Source: Methylophilaceae bacterium UBA5127 (GTDB lineage: Bacteria; Pseudomonadota; Gammaproteobacteria; Burkholderiales; Methylophilaceae). From it: a DNA stretch of 6,853 bases. Where the stretch lies: NCBI GenBank assembly GCA_002414145.1, contig DHYP01000041.1:18876-25728 (forward strand), given 5' to 3'. Shown here in pieces: positions 1-6,853 of the stretch; position 1 is the first letter of the stretch; every line of letters starts with the position of its first letter. Made by a program: the position numbers and the translations under genes. The notes beneath the pieces were generated by a model. It saw nothing but the letters and a program-made list of their open reading frames with translations. It was not told the DNA's origin and did no database searches.

Positions 1-2916
1 TCCGCGAACTCGCAACTGCATGCGCTCAACGGAAGAGTCTACATAACGCGCGGTGCCACCACCGCTCATTTCTTCACCCAGTACATTCCATGGCTCAATG
101 GCTTGGCGTAGTTCTAGTTCAACCCCGTGATACGCTACTGTGCCGTAACGCGGGAAGCGAAATTCAATAAAAGGATCAAACCAGTGTTTTTGGAATTGAT
201 AGCCAAAATCACGTAAATCTTGTACGACATCAGCAATGTCACTTGCTACAAAATGTGGAAGCATCCAGCGGTCGTGAAGTTCTGTGCTCCAATGAATCAG
301 TTTGCCTTTGTAAGGCTCTTTCCAGAATCGCGCCACTAAGGCGCGTAGTAATAAGCTTTGTAGCAAACTCATCCGTGCATGCGGTGGCATTTCAAACGCC
401 CTGAATTCAACTAAACCGAGCCGTCCTGTGGGACCGTCTGGTGAATATAATTTATCTATTGAGAATTCAGAGCGGTGGGTATTGCCTGTTAAGTCGATCA
501 ACAAATTACGTAACAGCCGATCTACCAACCAAGGACGCTCACTCTCGGCCATTTTCGGCAATACTTGATCCATTTGCTGAAAAGCAATGGCAAGCTCGTA
601 GAGATTGTCATCACGTGCTTCGTCAACGCGTGGTGCCTGACTAGTGGGGCCAATGAACGTCCCTGAGAAAAGGTAGGAAAGTGCTGGATGGTTTTGCCAG
701 TAGGTAATGAGGCTTTTGAGTACATCAGGCCTGCGTAACATAGGACTCTCTGTTGGCGTAGCACCACCTAGCGTGACATGATTGCCACCGCCTGTACCTG
801 TATGGCGACCATCTAGCATAAACTTTTCGGTGCCTAAACGTGTCAATCGCGCTTCTTCATATAGCAACGTTACATTATTGACCAAATCTTTCCAACTTTT
901 GGCAGGGTGAATGTTGACTTCAATTACGCCAGGGTCAGGTGTTACACTGAGTACCTGAATACGTGTGTCGCGTGGAGGGGTATAGCCTTCAATCCAAAGC
1001 TTCAGTTTTAGCGCAGAAGCTGTATTTTCAACAGCAGAAACCAAGGCTAAATAATCTTCTAAACGATTGACTGGCGGCATAAATACATACAATCTGCCAT
1101 TACGTACTTGTATGCATAATGCGGTGTGTATCACTTCGCGTGGCAATGGTTTTGGCGTTTTGTGTTTGGTTTTTACGCTGATTTTTGTTTCATTATTGAG
1201 GTCTGCATATGCATCAAACGGGTCTATTGCAAACTCAGGTTCCATATCTTCAGGCAACACCCACGGCAAAGATGCCAGAGGCAAACGCAAGCCCATAGGG
1301 GAGTCGCCTGACAGCAAGTACAAATGCTCGCGTTTAAGCGGCCATTTACTGGTTAACCATTCTGTTTCTATTTTATTCTTACGAGATTTTTTAGACTCAA
1401 CGGGCTTGATAGGCATCACATAGCCCACAATACTTTCCAAGCCAGTTTCAAGTAAACGCGCCAAACGGCGGCGTTCTTCAGAGTCTTTCAGGTTGACTTG
1501 AAGTGGATCGATATTTTCGGGTAATTTTTCTTCGAGTTGTACTTGCGCAAGCACGTCTTCATAAGCGGGGATCAAACATGCTTTGGGGAAGTCGAGTACT
1601 TCGGCTAGCTTGTTAGCAAATGCAGTGGCCTCATTTAATGTGTAATGATCAGGGACTGACTCATCTGAAAATAAGCTAGAATCACGCCATATAGGCTTGC
1701 CATCAACACGCCAGAACATGTTGATGGCCCAGCGCGGGAGGGGCTCACCTGGGTACCATTTGCCTTGACCATAATGCAGCATGCCGCCATTGGCAAAATG
1801 CGCTTTAAGCTTTATAGCAAGCTTGCCAGCCAGTTCCCTTTTTTTGTCACCATGTGCAAGGGTATTCCACTCCGCACCTTCCATGTCGTCAATGGAAACA
1901 AAAGTTGGTTCACCGCCTTGTGTAAGCCGTACATCTTGCTTTTTAAGATCTGCATCCACTTTATTGCCGAGTTTGTCTATTTTGAGCCAATCTTCTTCGC
2001 TATAGGGCTTGGTGACACGAGGATCTTCATGAATACGTGTAACGGACATTTTATGCACAAACTGCACTTCGCATACATCGGTAAATCCAGTGATGGGGGC
2101 GGCTGATGAAGGTACTGCTGTACAGGCAAGCGGGATATGCCCTTCGCCAGTGAGCAAGCCAGAAGTAGGGTCCATACCGATCCAGCCCGCGCCAGGAATG
2201 TAGACTTCTGTCCATGCGTGTAAATCAGTAAAGTCTACTGTGGTGCCACTTGGGCCATCAAGCGCTTTAATGTCAGCTGTGAGTTGTATTAAATAACCGG
2301 AGACAAAACGTGCAGCCAGACCAAGGTTACGCATGATTTGCACGAGTAACCAAGCACTGTCACGGCATGAGCCAGTACGTTTTGTCAGTGTCTCCTCTGG
2401 TGTTTGTACGCCAGGTTCCATACGCACTAAATAACCTATGTCTTGCTGTAAACGCTGATTAATGGCTACCAGAAAGTTAGCAATACCAAGGTTTGGCTGG
2501 ACGATAGCTTTTTTGGCGTCCTCTAACCAATGATTAAGCATTTTGCCCATAGGATCAGGCTTTAAATAGGCGCTTAATTCGTAAGCTTGTTGTTCTGTGT
2601 ATTGAAAGGGGTAAAATTCTGCATATTTTTCTACAAAGAAATCAAACGGATTGATGACGGTCATATCCGCCACTAAATCGACCGTAAAATCGAGTGCGCG
2701 TATTTTTTCAGGGAATACATAGCGTGCAATATAGTTCCCGTAAGGATCCTGTTGCCAATTTATGAAATGTTTCTCAGGGGAAACCGTCAGAGAGTAAGAC
2801 AAAATTGGCGTGCGTGCATGCGCTGCTGGTTTTAAGCGTACTTCATGGGGTGAAATATTGACTAGCCTATCAAATTGGTAACTAGTTTTGTGATGTAGTG
2901 CAACGCGTATGGCCAT
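1..2916 (-). CDS. Transglutaminase-like / DUF2126 large protein, 3' end missing
   Basis: The minus-strand frame is open for 972 codons from the ATG at 2916 to the left edge; I read every codon and found no stop. Residues 1 to about 90 resemble the bacterial transglutaminase N-terminal beta domain. Residues about 150-255 form a transglutaminase core with a complete Cys-His-Asp triad: C184 in GSCRDSAW, H233 in DLHAWTEV and D249 in MDPTSG. From about residue 331 (LTQGGEPTF) the DUF2126 region begins, with its family hallmarks GRHTGTGGGNH (703-713), RVDEARDD (763-770) and MSGGGTARYVD (950-960). Family members are about 1100 residues long, so roughly 130 C-terminal residues lie outside the window. 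DUF2126 has been proposed from comparative genomics to be a glutamine-synthetase-fold COOH-NH2 ligase, often near circularly permuted ATP-grasp and alpha-E (DUF403) genes; the substrate is unknown. No signal peptide or membrane segment is seen, so it is probably cytoplasmic. The family call is secure; whether it acts as protease, transamidase or ligase is open. Confidence 0.93.
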   Translation of the reverse strand, partial: MAIRVALHHKTSYQFDRLVNISPHEVRLKPAAHARTPILSYSLTVSPEKHFINWQQDPYGNYIARYVFPEKIRALDFTVDLVADMTVINPFDFFVEKYAEFYPFQYTEQQAYELSAYLKPDPMGKMLNHWLEDAKKAIVQPNLGIANFLVAINQRLQQDIGYLVRMEPGVQTPEETLTKRTGSCRDSAWLLVQIMRNLGLAARFVSGYLIQLTADIKALDGPSGTTVDFTDLHAWTEVYIPGAGWIGMDPTSGLLTGEGHIPLACTAVPSSAAPITGFTDVCEVQFVHKMSVTRIHEDPRVTKPYSEEDWLKIDKLGNKVDADLKKQDVRLTQGGEPTFVSIDDMEGAEWNTLAHGDKKRELAGKLAIKLKAHFANGGMLHYGQGKWYPGEPLPRWAINMFWRVDGKPIWRDSSLFSDESVPDHYTLNEATAFANKLAEVLDFPKACLIPAYEDVLAQVQLEEKLPENIDPLQVNLKDSEERRRLARLLETGLESIVGYVMPIKPVESKKSRKNKIETEWLTSKWPLKREHLYLLSGDSPMGLRLPLASLPWVLPEDMEPEFAIDPFDAYADLNNETKISVKTKHKTPKPLPREVIHTALCIQVRNGRLYVFMPPVNRLEDYLALVSAVENTASALKLKLWIEGYTPPRDTRIQVLSVTPDPGVIEVNIHPAKSWKDLVNNVTLLYEEARLTRLGTEKFMLDGRHTGTGGGNHVTLGGATPTESPMLRRPDVLKSLITYWQNHPALSYLFSGTFIGPTSQAPRVDEARDDNLYELAIAFQQMDQVLPKMAESERPWLVDRLLRNLLIDLTGNTHRSEFSIDKLYSPDGPTGRLGLVEFRAFEMPPHARMSLLQSLLLRALVARFWKEPYKGKLIHWSTELHDRWMLPHFVASDIADVVQDLRDFGYQFQKHWFDPFIEFRFPRYGTVAYHGVELELRQAIEPWNVLGEEMSGGGTARYVDSSVERMQLRVRG

Positions 2917-3048
2917 CTGGCTCCTCAGTCGTACTTAATGTTTTATCTTAAATATTAGCAGGATACATGCCATATTTAGCATTGGCGTGAACATGATTTT
3001 TTGTGTATGAATGGACGAGAGGTCATGATGACACAGAACAGCTGACAT
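2917..3048 (-). other. Gap between helicase and DUF2126 genes
   Basis: This 132-bp AT-rich gap separates two genes on the same strand. I see no stem followed by a T-run in the minus direction, so read-through transcription from the helicase gene is possible. A promoter for the DUF2126 gene could also lie here, but I find only weak -10-like hexamers (such as TAATAT on the minus strand) without a matching -35. A short perfect inverted repeat, GTCAT-G-ATGAC, sits at 3022-3032; it could be an operator half-site pair or chance. Confidence 0.4.
2921..2926 (-). promoter_or_regulatory. Ribosome binding site of the DUF2126 gene
   Basis: On the minus strand GAGGAG stands four bases before the ATG at 2916. 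It is a near-perfect Shine-Dalgarno sequence and fixes this start, which also gives the usual beginning of the family (MAIRVALHHKTSY). Confidence 0.8.
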
Positions 3049-3546
3049 TTATCTGTTATTGCGCGATAAATAATCGATCTCCCGGGTCGTGTCACCGTAG
3101 CCTGACTGGATTAACAACGCTCGTGAAATGTATTGATTGATTTGTGATCTGTAAGCGGGGATGCGGTTTGCATCCACAAATATTTGTGGAAACTTAAAGC
3201 TGAGCCATGCATATAAGCTAATGTTTTGACAGAGATTTTCTGCATCCTCTAAATGCTTTGGGTTGTTTGAGTTTAACCAGCTAGGGGCGTTGGGTAAGCT
3301 TCTGGGCGCGTTGTTATATACGCTTTTTACACATAGCAACAAGTAGTCTTTTTCAATATTGGCTTGAATTGAAATGGGAGCGCAAGTGAATATAAATTTA
3401 TCACTTAACGCCATACTGGGGGCGTGAGTATCAACTAAGATTGCCAGCGCATATTGTGCAGTTATGGCGTGCACCTTGAATAAATCATGCCTTATATTGG
3501 TGCGTGTTGTCAGGTAGTCGATGCATTCAGCAATGCGAAGCGTATG
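3049..3546 (-). CDS. SUV3-like RNA helicase, C-terminal fragment
   Basis: This is the in-frame continuation after the TGA (codons 347-511 of the full frame). It carries LSDKFIFTCAP at 393-403, equivalent to the RYVFCTAPI stretch of human SUV3, and LYAWLSFKFPQIF at 457-469, equivalent to LYLWLSYRF in the SUV3 C-terminal domain. That domain contributes to RNA binding around the helicase core. The first in-frame start after the stop is a GTG at 3474 with no properly spaced Shine-Dalgarno, so independent translation of about 141 residues looks unlikely. On its own the piece has no catalytic motif. It makes sense only as the rest of the helicase. Confidence 0.7.
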   Translation of the reverse strand, partial: HTLRIAECIDYLTTRTNIRHDLFKVHAITAQYALAILVDTHAPSMALSDKFIFTCAPISIQANIEKDYLLLCVKSVYNNAPRSLPNAPSWLNSNNPKHLEDAENLCQNISLYAWLSFKFPQIFVDANRIPAYRSQINQYISRALLIQSGYGDTTREIDYLSRNNR

Positions 3547-3549
3547 TCA
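3547..3549 (-). other. Premature in-frame TGA in the helicase gene
   Basis: On the minus strand the codons read TAT TGA CAT, splitting the SUV3-like frame at codon 346. No other stop occurs in the frame until 3049-3051. The other reading frames here give no family-like protein, so a frameshift explanation is not needed. Confidence 0.85.
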
Positions 3550-4584
3550 ATAATGCGCAATAGTTTCGATATGGCTGAATTGAATGGCGATAGGCAGATT
3601 TTCTAAATGAGCGGTATCATCTGTTGCTAACATATGTGCGATGTGCAGTTGCTCATCATCTTCTAGCACATTCACATACCCCGTCGGGTATATACCAAAC
3701 CGTCCAGCGCGTCCTGCAATTTGGCGTACCTCAGTGGCATTGAGCAGGCGCGATGCTATACCGTCAAACTTATGCGTGCTGGCAAAAATCACGCGCCGAA
3801 TTGGTAAGTTTAAACCCATGCCTATGGCGTCTGTAGCTACCAGAATATCTGCTTCACCCGAGTTGAAGCGTTCGGATTCTGTTCTACGCACTTCGGGTGA
3901 TAACGCTCCGTAGATGCTTGCAACAGTATATCCCCATTGCCTAAAACGGGCAGAGTAGGTCAGTACATCTTTTCTGCTAAATGCAATCACTGCGTCGCCT
4001 GTTTGAAGTTGGTGCTTAAGCTTAGGTTTGCTGTAGCGTTTGCCACATATAGTCTTATGCTCGATTTCTAAAGGTGTCATACGTTGTAAGTGCGTGATTT
4101 GGTAGCGTTCATTTAAATACTCAATGACTTGAATACATGGCTTGATGACGGCAGCCGAGCCACAAACAAACACTTGCCGTGCTGGTGCGCCGATAAGTGC
4201 TGCTGTCCATGCACTACCACGGTTTGGATCATGCAGCATTTGAATCTCATCGATAATGGCCACATCAACAATTTGATTAGGGTTCATCATTTCGATAGTA
4301 GATGCTGTATGCTTTGCGCCAGCAATGATGTGCTTTTCCTCCCCAGTAATTAAATTGCAGGGAATACCTGCTACCATGAGCTTGTCACGTATTTCCATCG
4401 CAAGTAAACGCAGTGGTGCCAAGTAAATGCCAGAAGGGGCTTGCATAAGCGTATTTAACGCATGATAGGTTTTGCCAGAGTTGGTAGGGCCTAGGTAAAA
4501 GTGATGGTGTCTTGCTAATTTGCGTGCTTGTATAAAGCTTTGAGCGTAATCATCAAAATGAATATTCTGTATCGATTTTGCCAT
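3547..4584 (-). CDS. SUV3-like RNA helicase, N-terminal core fragment
   Basis: This 345-residue piece is what would be made if the TGA is obeyed. Residues 32-39 are Walker A (GPTNSGKT), 112-115 the DEIQ motif II that binds Mg-ATP, 141-145 a motif III-like CGSAA, 249-260 motif V (VATDAIGMGLNL) and 288-297 motif VI (QIAGRAGRFG) with the arginine finger. Both RecA-like domains therefore appear complete. The stop falls a few residues after HIETIAHY, at the start of the C-terminal helical part. I prefer the ATG at 4584 (MAKSIQ) because the sequence before it is not family-like. A longer frame starts with GTG at 4683, but it would overlap the divergent nuclease gene by 11 bp and add 33 residues rich in aromatics and cysteine. 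The Shine-Dalgarno before 4584 is weak (AAGTG), so the start is less sure than the family. Confidence 0.85.
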   Translation of the reverse strand: MAKSIQNIHFDDYAQSFIQARKLARHHHFYLGPTNSGKTYHALNTLMQAPSGIYLAPLRLLAMEIRDKLMVAGIPCNLITGEEKHIIAGAKHTASTIEMMNPNQIVDVAIIDEIQMLHDPNRGSAWTAALIGAPARQVFVCGSAAVIKPCIQVIEYLNERYQITHLQRMTPLEIEHKTICGKRYSKPKLKHQLQTGDAVIAFSRKDVLTYSARFRQWGYTVASIYGALSPEVRRTESERFNSGEADILVATDAIGMGLNLPIRRVIFASTHKFDGIASRLLNATEVRQIAGRAGRFGIYPTGYVNVLEDDEQLHIAHMLATDDTAHLENLPIAIQFSHIETIAHY

Positions 4585-4672
4585 TACACTTGCATTTGAG
4601 ATAAAACAAGTAGGATACCAAAAACACTCAGTAAACTTGTAGTGATTTCTTAGTGCGTAAGGATGAACTAAA
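4585..4672. promoter_or_regulatory. Divergent promoter region, helicase / beta-CASP nuclease
   Basis: These 88 bp lie between the helicase start (minus) and the nuclease start (plus) and must hold promoters for both unless transcription comes from further away. The region is AT-rich. On the plus strand TTGCAT (4590-4595) followed by TAGGAT (4611-4616) is a possible but short-spaced sigma-70 pair. I see no convincing pair on the minus strand and no clear operator. The assignment rests on gene orientation. Confidence 0.45.
4659..4663 (+). promoter_or_regulatory. Ribosome binding site of the beta-CASP nuclease gene
   Basis: AAGGA stands nine bases before the ATG at 4673. It supports this start, which also gives the conserved family N terminus MKLTFLGATGTVTGS. 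Confidence 0.7.
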
Positions 4673-6034
4673 ATGAAACTCACCTTTTTAGGTGCAACAG
4701 GTACAGTGACGGGCTCTAAATATCTGTTAGCTTCTGGCGCAAAACGGATTTTAATAGATTGTGGATTATTTCAAGGTTTAAAACAGCTGCGTTTAAAAAA
4801 CTGGGCAAAACTGCCAATTGACCCAAGTGAAGTAGATGCTGTTGTATTAACACATGCACACATTGATCATAGCGGTTATTTGCCATTGTTTGTAAAAAAT
4901 GGATTTTCTGGAAAAGTATATTGCACGCATGCTACCCGCGATTTGTGTGAAGTGCTACTGCCAGATGCTGCGCATTTACAAGAGGAGGAGGCTGAGTATG
5001 CCAATAGACGTGGTTTTTCTAAACATCACCCAGCCTTGCCCCTCTATACCAAAGAAGATGCAGAACGTGCTATCGTACTGTTAACACCTGTTGTTTATGG
5101 GCAGACAATAGACCTTGGAGACAGTTTGCAAGTGTGTTTTTATCCCAATGGACATATTTTGGGTTCCGCATATGTACGCTTCAATGATACGCATACCTCA
5201 ATTGTATTTTCAGGGGATGTTGGGCGACCGCATGATGTGCTGATGAATGCGCCCAGCCCTATTCAGCAGGCAGATTATCTGGTACTAGAATCGACTTATG
5301 GGAATCGTTTGCATGCACAAGATGATCCTAAAATTAAGCTAGCAGCGATTATTAATAAAACAGTCAAACGCAAAGGTGTCGTGCTGATACCTGTATTTGC
5401 AGTAGGCCGAGCACAAGAATTGCTGTACTACATCCATTTGCTTAAGGCGGCAGGAGAAATTTCAGAAAATATCCCAGTTTATCTAAATAGTCCAATGGCG
5501 GTAGATGCCACTGTTATATTTAACCATCATCGTGGTGAACATCGATTGACCCCAGCACAATGCGATGCATTGAGTCGTTGCGCACATATGGTTAACAGTG
5601 TTGAAGAGTCTAAACGATTGAATGCAATGAAAGGGCCGATGATTATCCTTTCCGCTAGTGGTATGGCCTCTGGAGGTCGAGTGATACATCATTTAAAAGC
5701 GTTTGCGCCCAAATCGAATAATACGATTTTGTTTGTAGGCTTTCAGGCAGCAGGTACCAGAGGTGCCGCCATGCTAGATGGTGCGGATAGTATTAAAATC
5801 CATGGAGAGTACATACCCGTCAAGGCTAAGGTAGAGTTAATCTCTAACTTATCTGCACATGCGGACTATCAGGAAATGATTGATTGGCTGAAAGGAATGG
5901 AGTCTCCTCCTAAAAAAACGTTTATTACACATGGTGAGCCAATAGCAGCAGATATGATGCGGCGACATATAGAAGAGCAACTTCATTGGCAGGCGATTGT
6001 GCCAGAGTATTCAGATCAGGTTTCTCTAACCTAG
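4673..6034 (+). CDS. Metallo-beta-lactamase / beta-CASP ribonuclease (CPSF-73-like)
   Basis: This 453-residue protein has the length and motif set of bacterial CPSF-73-like beta-CASP proteins, zinc-dependent ribonucleases with endo- and sometimes 5'-exonuclease activity; the Thermus protein TTHA0252 is a studied relative. Metal ligands are all present: H61, H63, D65 and H66 in HAHIDH, H161 in GHILGSA and D182 in SGDVGR. The beta-CASP motifs follow: A at E206 (LESTYGNR), B at H396 (SAHAD) and C at H420 (THGE). The beta-CASP insert occupies roughly residues 210-375, and the C-terminal RMMBL segment surrounds motifs B and C. No signal peptide is seen, so it should act in the cytoplasm. The gene ends with TAG, and mutL begins a few tens of bases downstream, suggesting co-transcription. 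The exact RNA substrate cannot be told from sequence. It lacks the extra C-terminal domain of RNase J and is shorter, so RNase J is unlikely. Confidence 0.95.
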   Translation: MKLTFLGATGTVTGSKYLLASGAKRILIDCGLFQGLKQLRLKNWAKLPIDPSEVDAVVLTHAHIDHSGYLPLFVKNGFSGKVYCTHATRDLCEVLLPDAAHLQEEEAEYANRRGFSKHHPALPLYTKEDAERAIVLLTPVVYGQTIDLGDSLQVCFYPNGHILGSAYVRFNDTHTSIVFSGDVGRPHDVLMNAPSPIQQADYLVLESTYGNRLHAQDDPKIKLAAIINKTVKRKGVVLIPVFAVGRAQELLYYIHLLKAAGEISENIPVYLNSPMAVDATVIFNHHRGEHRLTPAQCDALSRCAHMVNSVEESKRLNAMKGPMIILSASGMASGGRVIHHLKAFAPKSNNTILFVGFQAAGTRGAAMLDGADSIKIHGEYIPVKAKVELISNLSAHADYQEMIDWLKGMESPPKKTFITHGEPIAADMMRRHIEEQLHWQAIVPEYSDQVSLT

Positions 6035-6048
6035 CCTGTAGGAAAATC

Positions 6049-6057
6049 ATGAGTTAA
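6049..6057 (+). other. Two-codon mini-ORF ahead of mutL
   Basis: ATG AGT TAA is preceded by AGGA (6040-6043) at a workable spacing and is followed immediately, in the same frame, by ATG at 6058. It may be chance, or a tiny leader that influences which mutL start is used. The 6035-6075 gap shows no terminator. Confidence 0.25.
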
Positions 6058-6075
6058 ATGCGCAAAGCAGGTAAA

Positions 6076-6853
6076 ATGACGCAAATGCGTATACAACTTT
6101 TACCAGATCAGCTTATTAGTCAAATCGCCGCTGGCGAAGTAGTAGAAAGACCAGCATCAGCACTCAAAGAGCTGCTGGAAAATAGCTTGGATGCGGGGGG
6201 TAATGATATTCAAGTAATGCTACTACAAGGTGGCATTAAACAACTCAGAGTGACAGATAATGGCAATGGCATTCCAGAAGAGGATTTGCAGCTCGCGTTA
6301 ACGCGTCATGCCACTAGCAAAATTGCAACTTTAGAAGACCTTGAAAGTGTGGCAAGTTTGGGCTTCAGGGGCGAAGCCTTAGCAAGTATTGCTTCAATTT
6401 CTCGTACACAATTAATCAGTAAGTGTGACGATGCAAAACATGCGTGGCGTATTCGTTCGGAAGGTAGCGCAATCGGTGCAGTTGAGCCAGCAGCCTTAGA
6501 TATAGGTACCGTGGTAGAAGTCAATGATTTGTATTTTAATACACCAGCACGTCGCAAGTTTCTCAAAACAGAAGCGACCGAATATGGTCATTGCGAGGAA
6601 GCTTTAACGCGAGTAGCGCTTTCACGTCCAGAGGTCAGTTTTTTGTTGCAGCATAATGGTAAAGCCGTGATGCGCTTCACTAAAGGCTCAGCGGAAAAGC
6701 GTTTTTCTGAAGTTCTGGGAGAAACTTTTTCGGCAGAATCTTTTGTGCTGGATGAGTCAGCTGGTGGCTTGCGGTTCTGGGGGATGGCCGCTAAACCTAC
6801 GTTTTCGCGTAATGCGCGCGATACGCAGTACGTGTATGTGAATGGGCGATTTG
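6076..6853 (+). CDS. mutL: DNA mismatch repair protein MutL, 3' end missing
   Basis: MutL couples mismatch recognition by MutS to strand incision and excision, using a GHKL ATPase N-terminal domain that dimerises on ATP binding. The window holds about 259 residues: the complete ATPase domain and the start of the transducer domain. Numbered from 6076, the catalytic base is E32 and the magnesium ligand N36 (in KELLENSLDAG), equivalent to E. coli E29 and N33. D61 is in the DNGNGI motif, R98 in GFRGEALASI, and NTPARRKF is present. Three in-frame ATGs compete: 6058, 6076 and 6085. I chose 6076 because AGG lies four bases before it; 6085 (MRIQLLP) matches the E. coli start MPIQVLP most closely, but has no Shine-Dalgarno. 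The C-terminal dimerisation domain, which would show whether it carries an endonuclease motif, is outside the window. It probably shares a transcript with the nuclease gene. Confidence 0.95.
   Translation, partial: MTQMRIQLLPDQLISQIAAGEVVERPASALKELLENSLDAGGNDIQVMLLQGGIKQLRVTDNGNGIPEEDLQLALTRHATSKIATLEDLESVASLGFRGEALASIASISRTQLISKCDDAKHAWRIRSEGSAIGAVEPAALDIGTVVEVNDLYFNTPARRKFLKTEATEYGHCEEALTRVALSRPEVSFLLQHNGKAVMRFTKGSAEKRFSEVLGETFSAESFVLDESAGGLRFWGMAAKPTFSRNARDTQYVYVNGRF

Larger units (their letters stand above)
3049..4584 (-). pseudogene. SUV3-type DExH RNA helicase gene interrupted by one in-frame TGA
   Basis: The whole frame from the ATG at 4584 to the TAA at 3049-3051 is 511 codons with one internal stop, TGA at 3547-3549 (codon 346). 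The product resembles mitochondrial SUV3 (human SUPV3L1), an ATP-dependent RNA helicase that unwinds structured RNA for decay by a partner exoribonuclease. The helicase core lies before the stop and the SUV3 C-terminal domain after it. Both are in the same reading frame, no insertion or deletion is needed, and the C terminus is intact. The residues just after the stop (HTLRIAECIDYL and onward to DTHAP) still look like the family's linker region. This argues for one point change (for example from CGA, GGA, AGA, TGG or TCA) rather than long decay. Alternatives are a sequencing error, or readthrough of a UGA followed by C, a context known to be leaky. It is divergent from the beta-CASP nuclease gene and lies upstream of the DUF2126 gene. 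Confidence 0.8.

Noticed and set aside
522..767. An 81-residue minus-strand frame
   Set aside because: It overlaps the DUF2126 gene in another frame on the same strand and has no recognisable features.
1067..2106. Several open frames on the plus strand (such as 1067-1423 and 1765-2106)
   Set aside because: They lie antisense inside the DUF2126 coding sequence, resemble no known family, and the minus frame is continuous and strongly family-like.
2985..3005. T-run at about 2995-3001 as a terminator
   Set aside because: It reads as T only on the plus strand, where no gene ends, and no stable stem precedes it.
3475..3546. A frameshift as the cause of the helicase split
   Set aside because: The upstream and downstream pieces are in the same frame and differ only by one stop codon, so no indel is required.
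3547..3549. TGA as a selenocysteine codon
   Set aside because: SUV3 helicases have no selenocysteine, the position is not catalytic, and no obvious SECIS-like hairpin was seen just downstream.
3641..4353. Plus-strand frames opposite the helicase gene
   Set aside because: They are antisense to clear helicase motifs, and the Ser/Cys-rich translations look like shadow frames.
6306..6566. An 86-residue minus-strand frame
   Set aside because: It is antisense to the conserved MutL ATPase domain.

Overview
The window is about 6.9 kb of chromosomal bacterial DNA with moderate-to-low GC (roughly the mid 40s % by eye). Its four genes together suggest a betaproteobacterium, most likely Methylophilaceae (Methylotenera-like). 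That assignment is an inference from base composition and the protein flavour, not from a search.

Layout. Two genes lie on the minus strand in the left two thirds. The first (1-2916, 3' end beyond the left edge) is a very large transglutaminase-like + DUF2126 protein. Upstream of it, on the same strand, is a gene for a SUV3-type DExH RNA helicase (3049-4584), whose reading frame is cut by a single in-frame TGA at 3547-3549. An 88-bp divergent promoter region follows. Two genes then run on the plus strand: a CPSF-like metallo-beta-lactamase/beta-CASP ribonuclease (4673-6034), and the start of the mismatch-repair gene mutL (6076 to the right edge).

Functions. The helicase and the beta-CASP nuclease are both RNA-metabolism proteins and are transcribed back to back from a shared control region, so a joint role in RNA decay or processing is possible but unproven. 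The transglutaminase/DUF2126 protein belongs to an uncharacterised family thought to work with ATP-grasp and alpha-E proteins in making or cutting an unknown peptide; any such partners would lie beyond the left edge. MutL is housekeeping DNA repair and is probably co-transcribed with the nuclease gene.

The most notable signal is the helicase gene. Family-typical sequence continues in the same frame on both sides of the TGA, so the gene is either a very recent pseudogene, a sequencing error, or a readthrough case. I found no CRISPR array, tRNA, rRNA, insertion sequence or convincing rho-independent terminator, and no clear evidence of a new multi-gene system inside the window.
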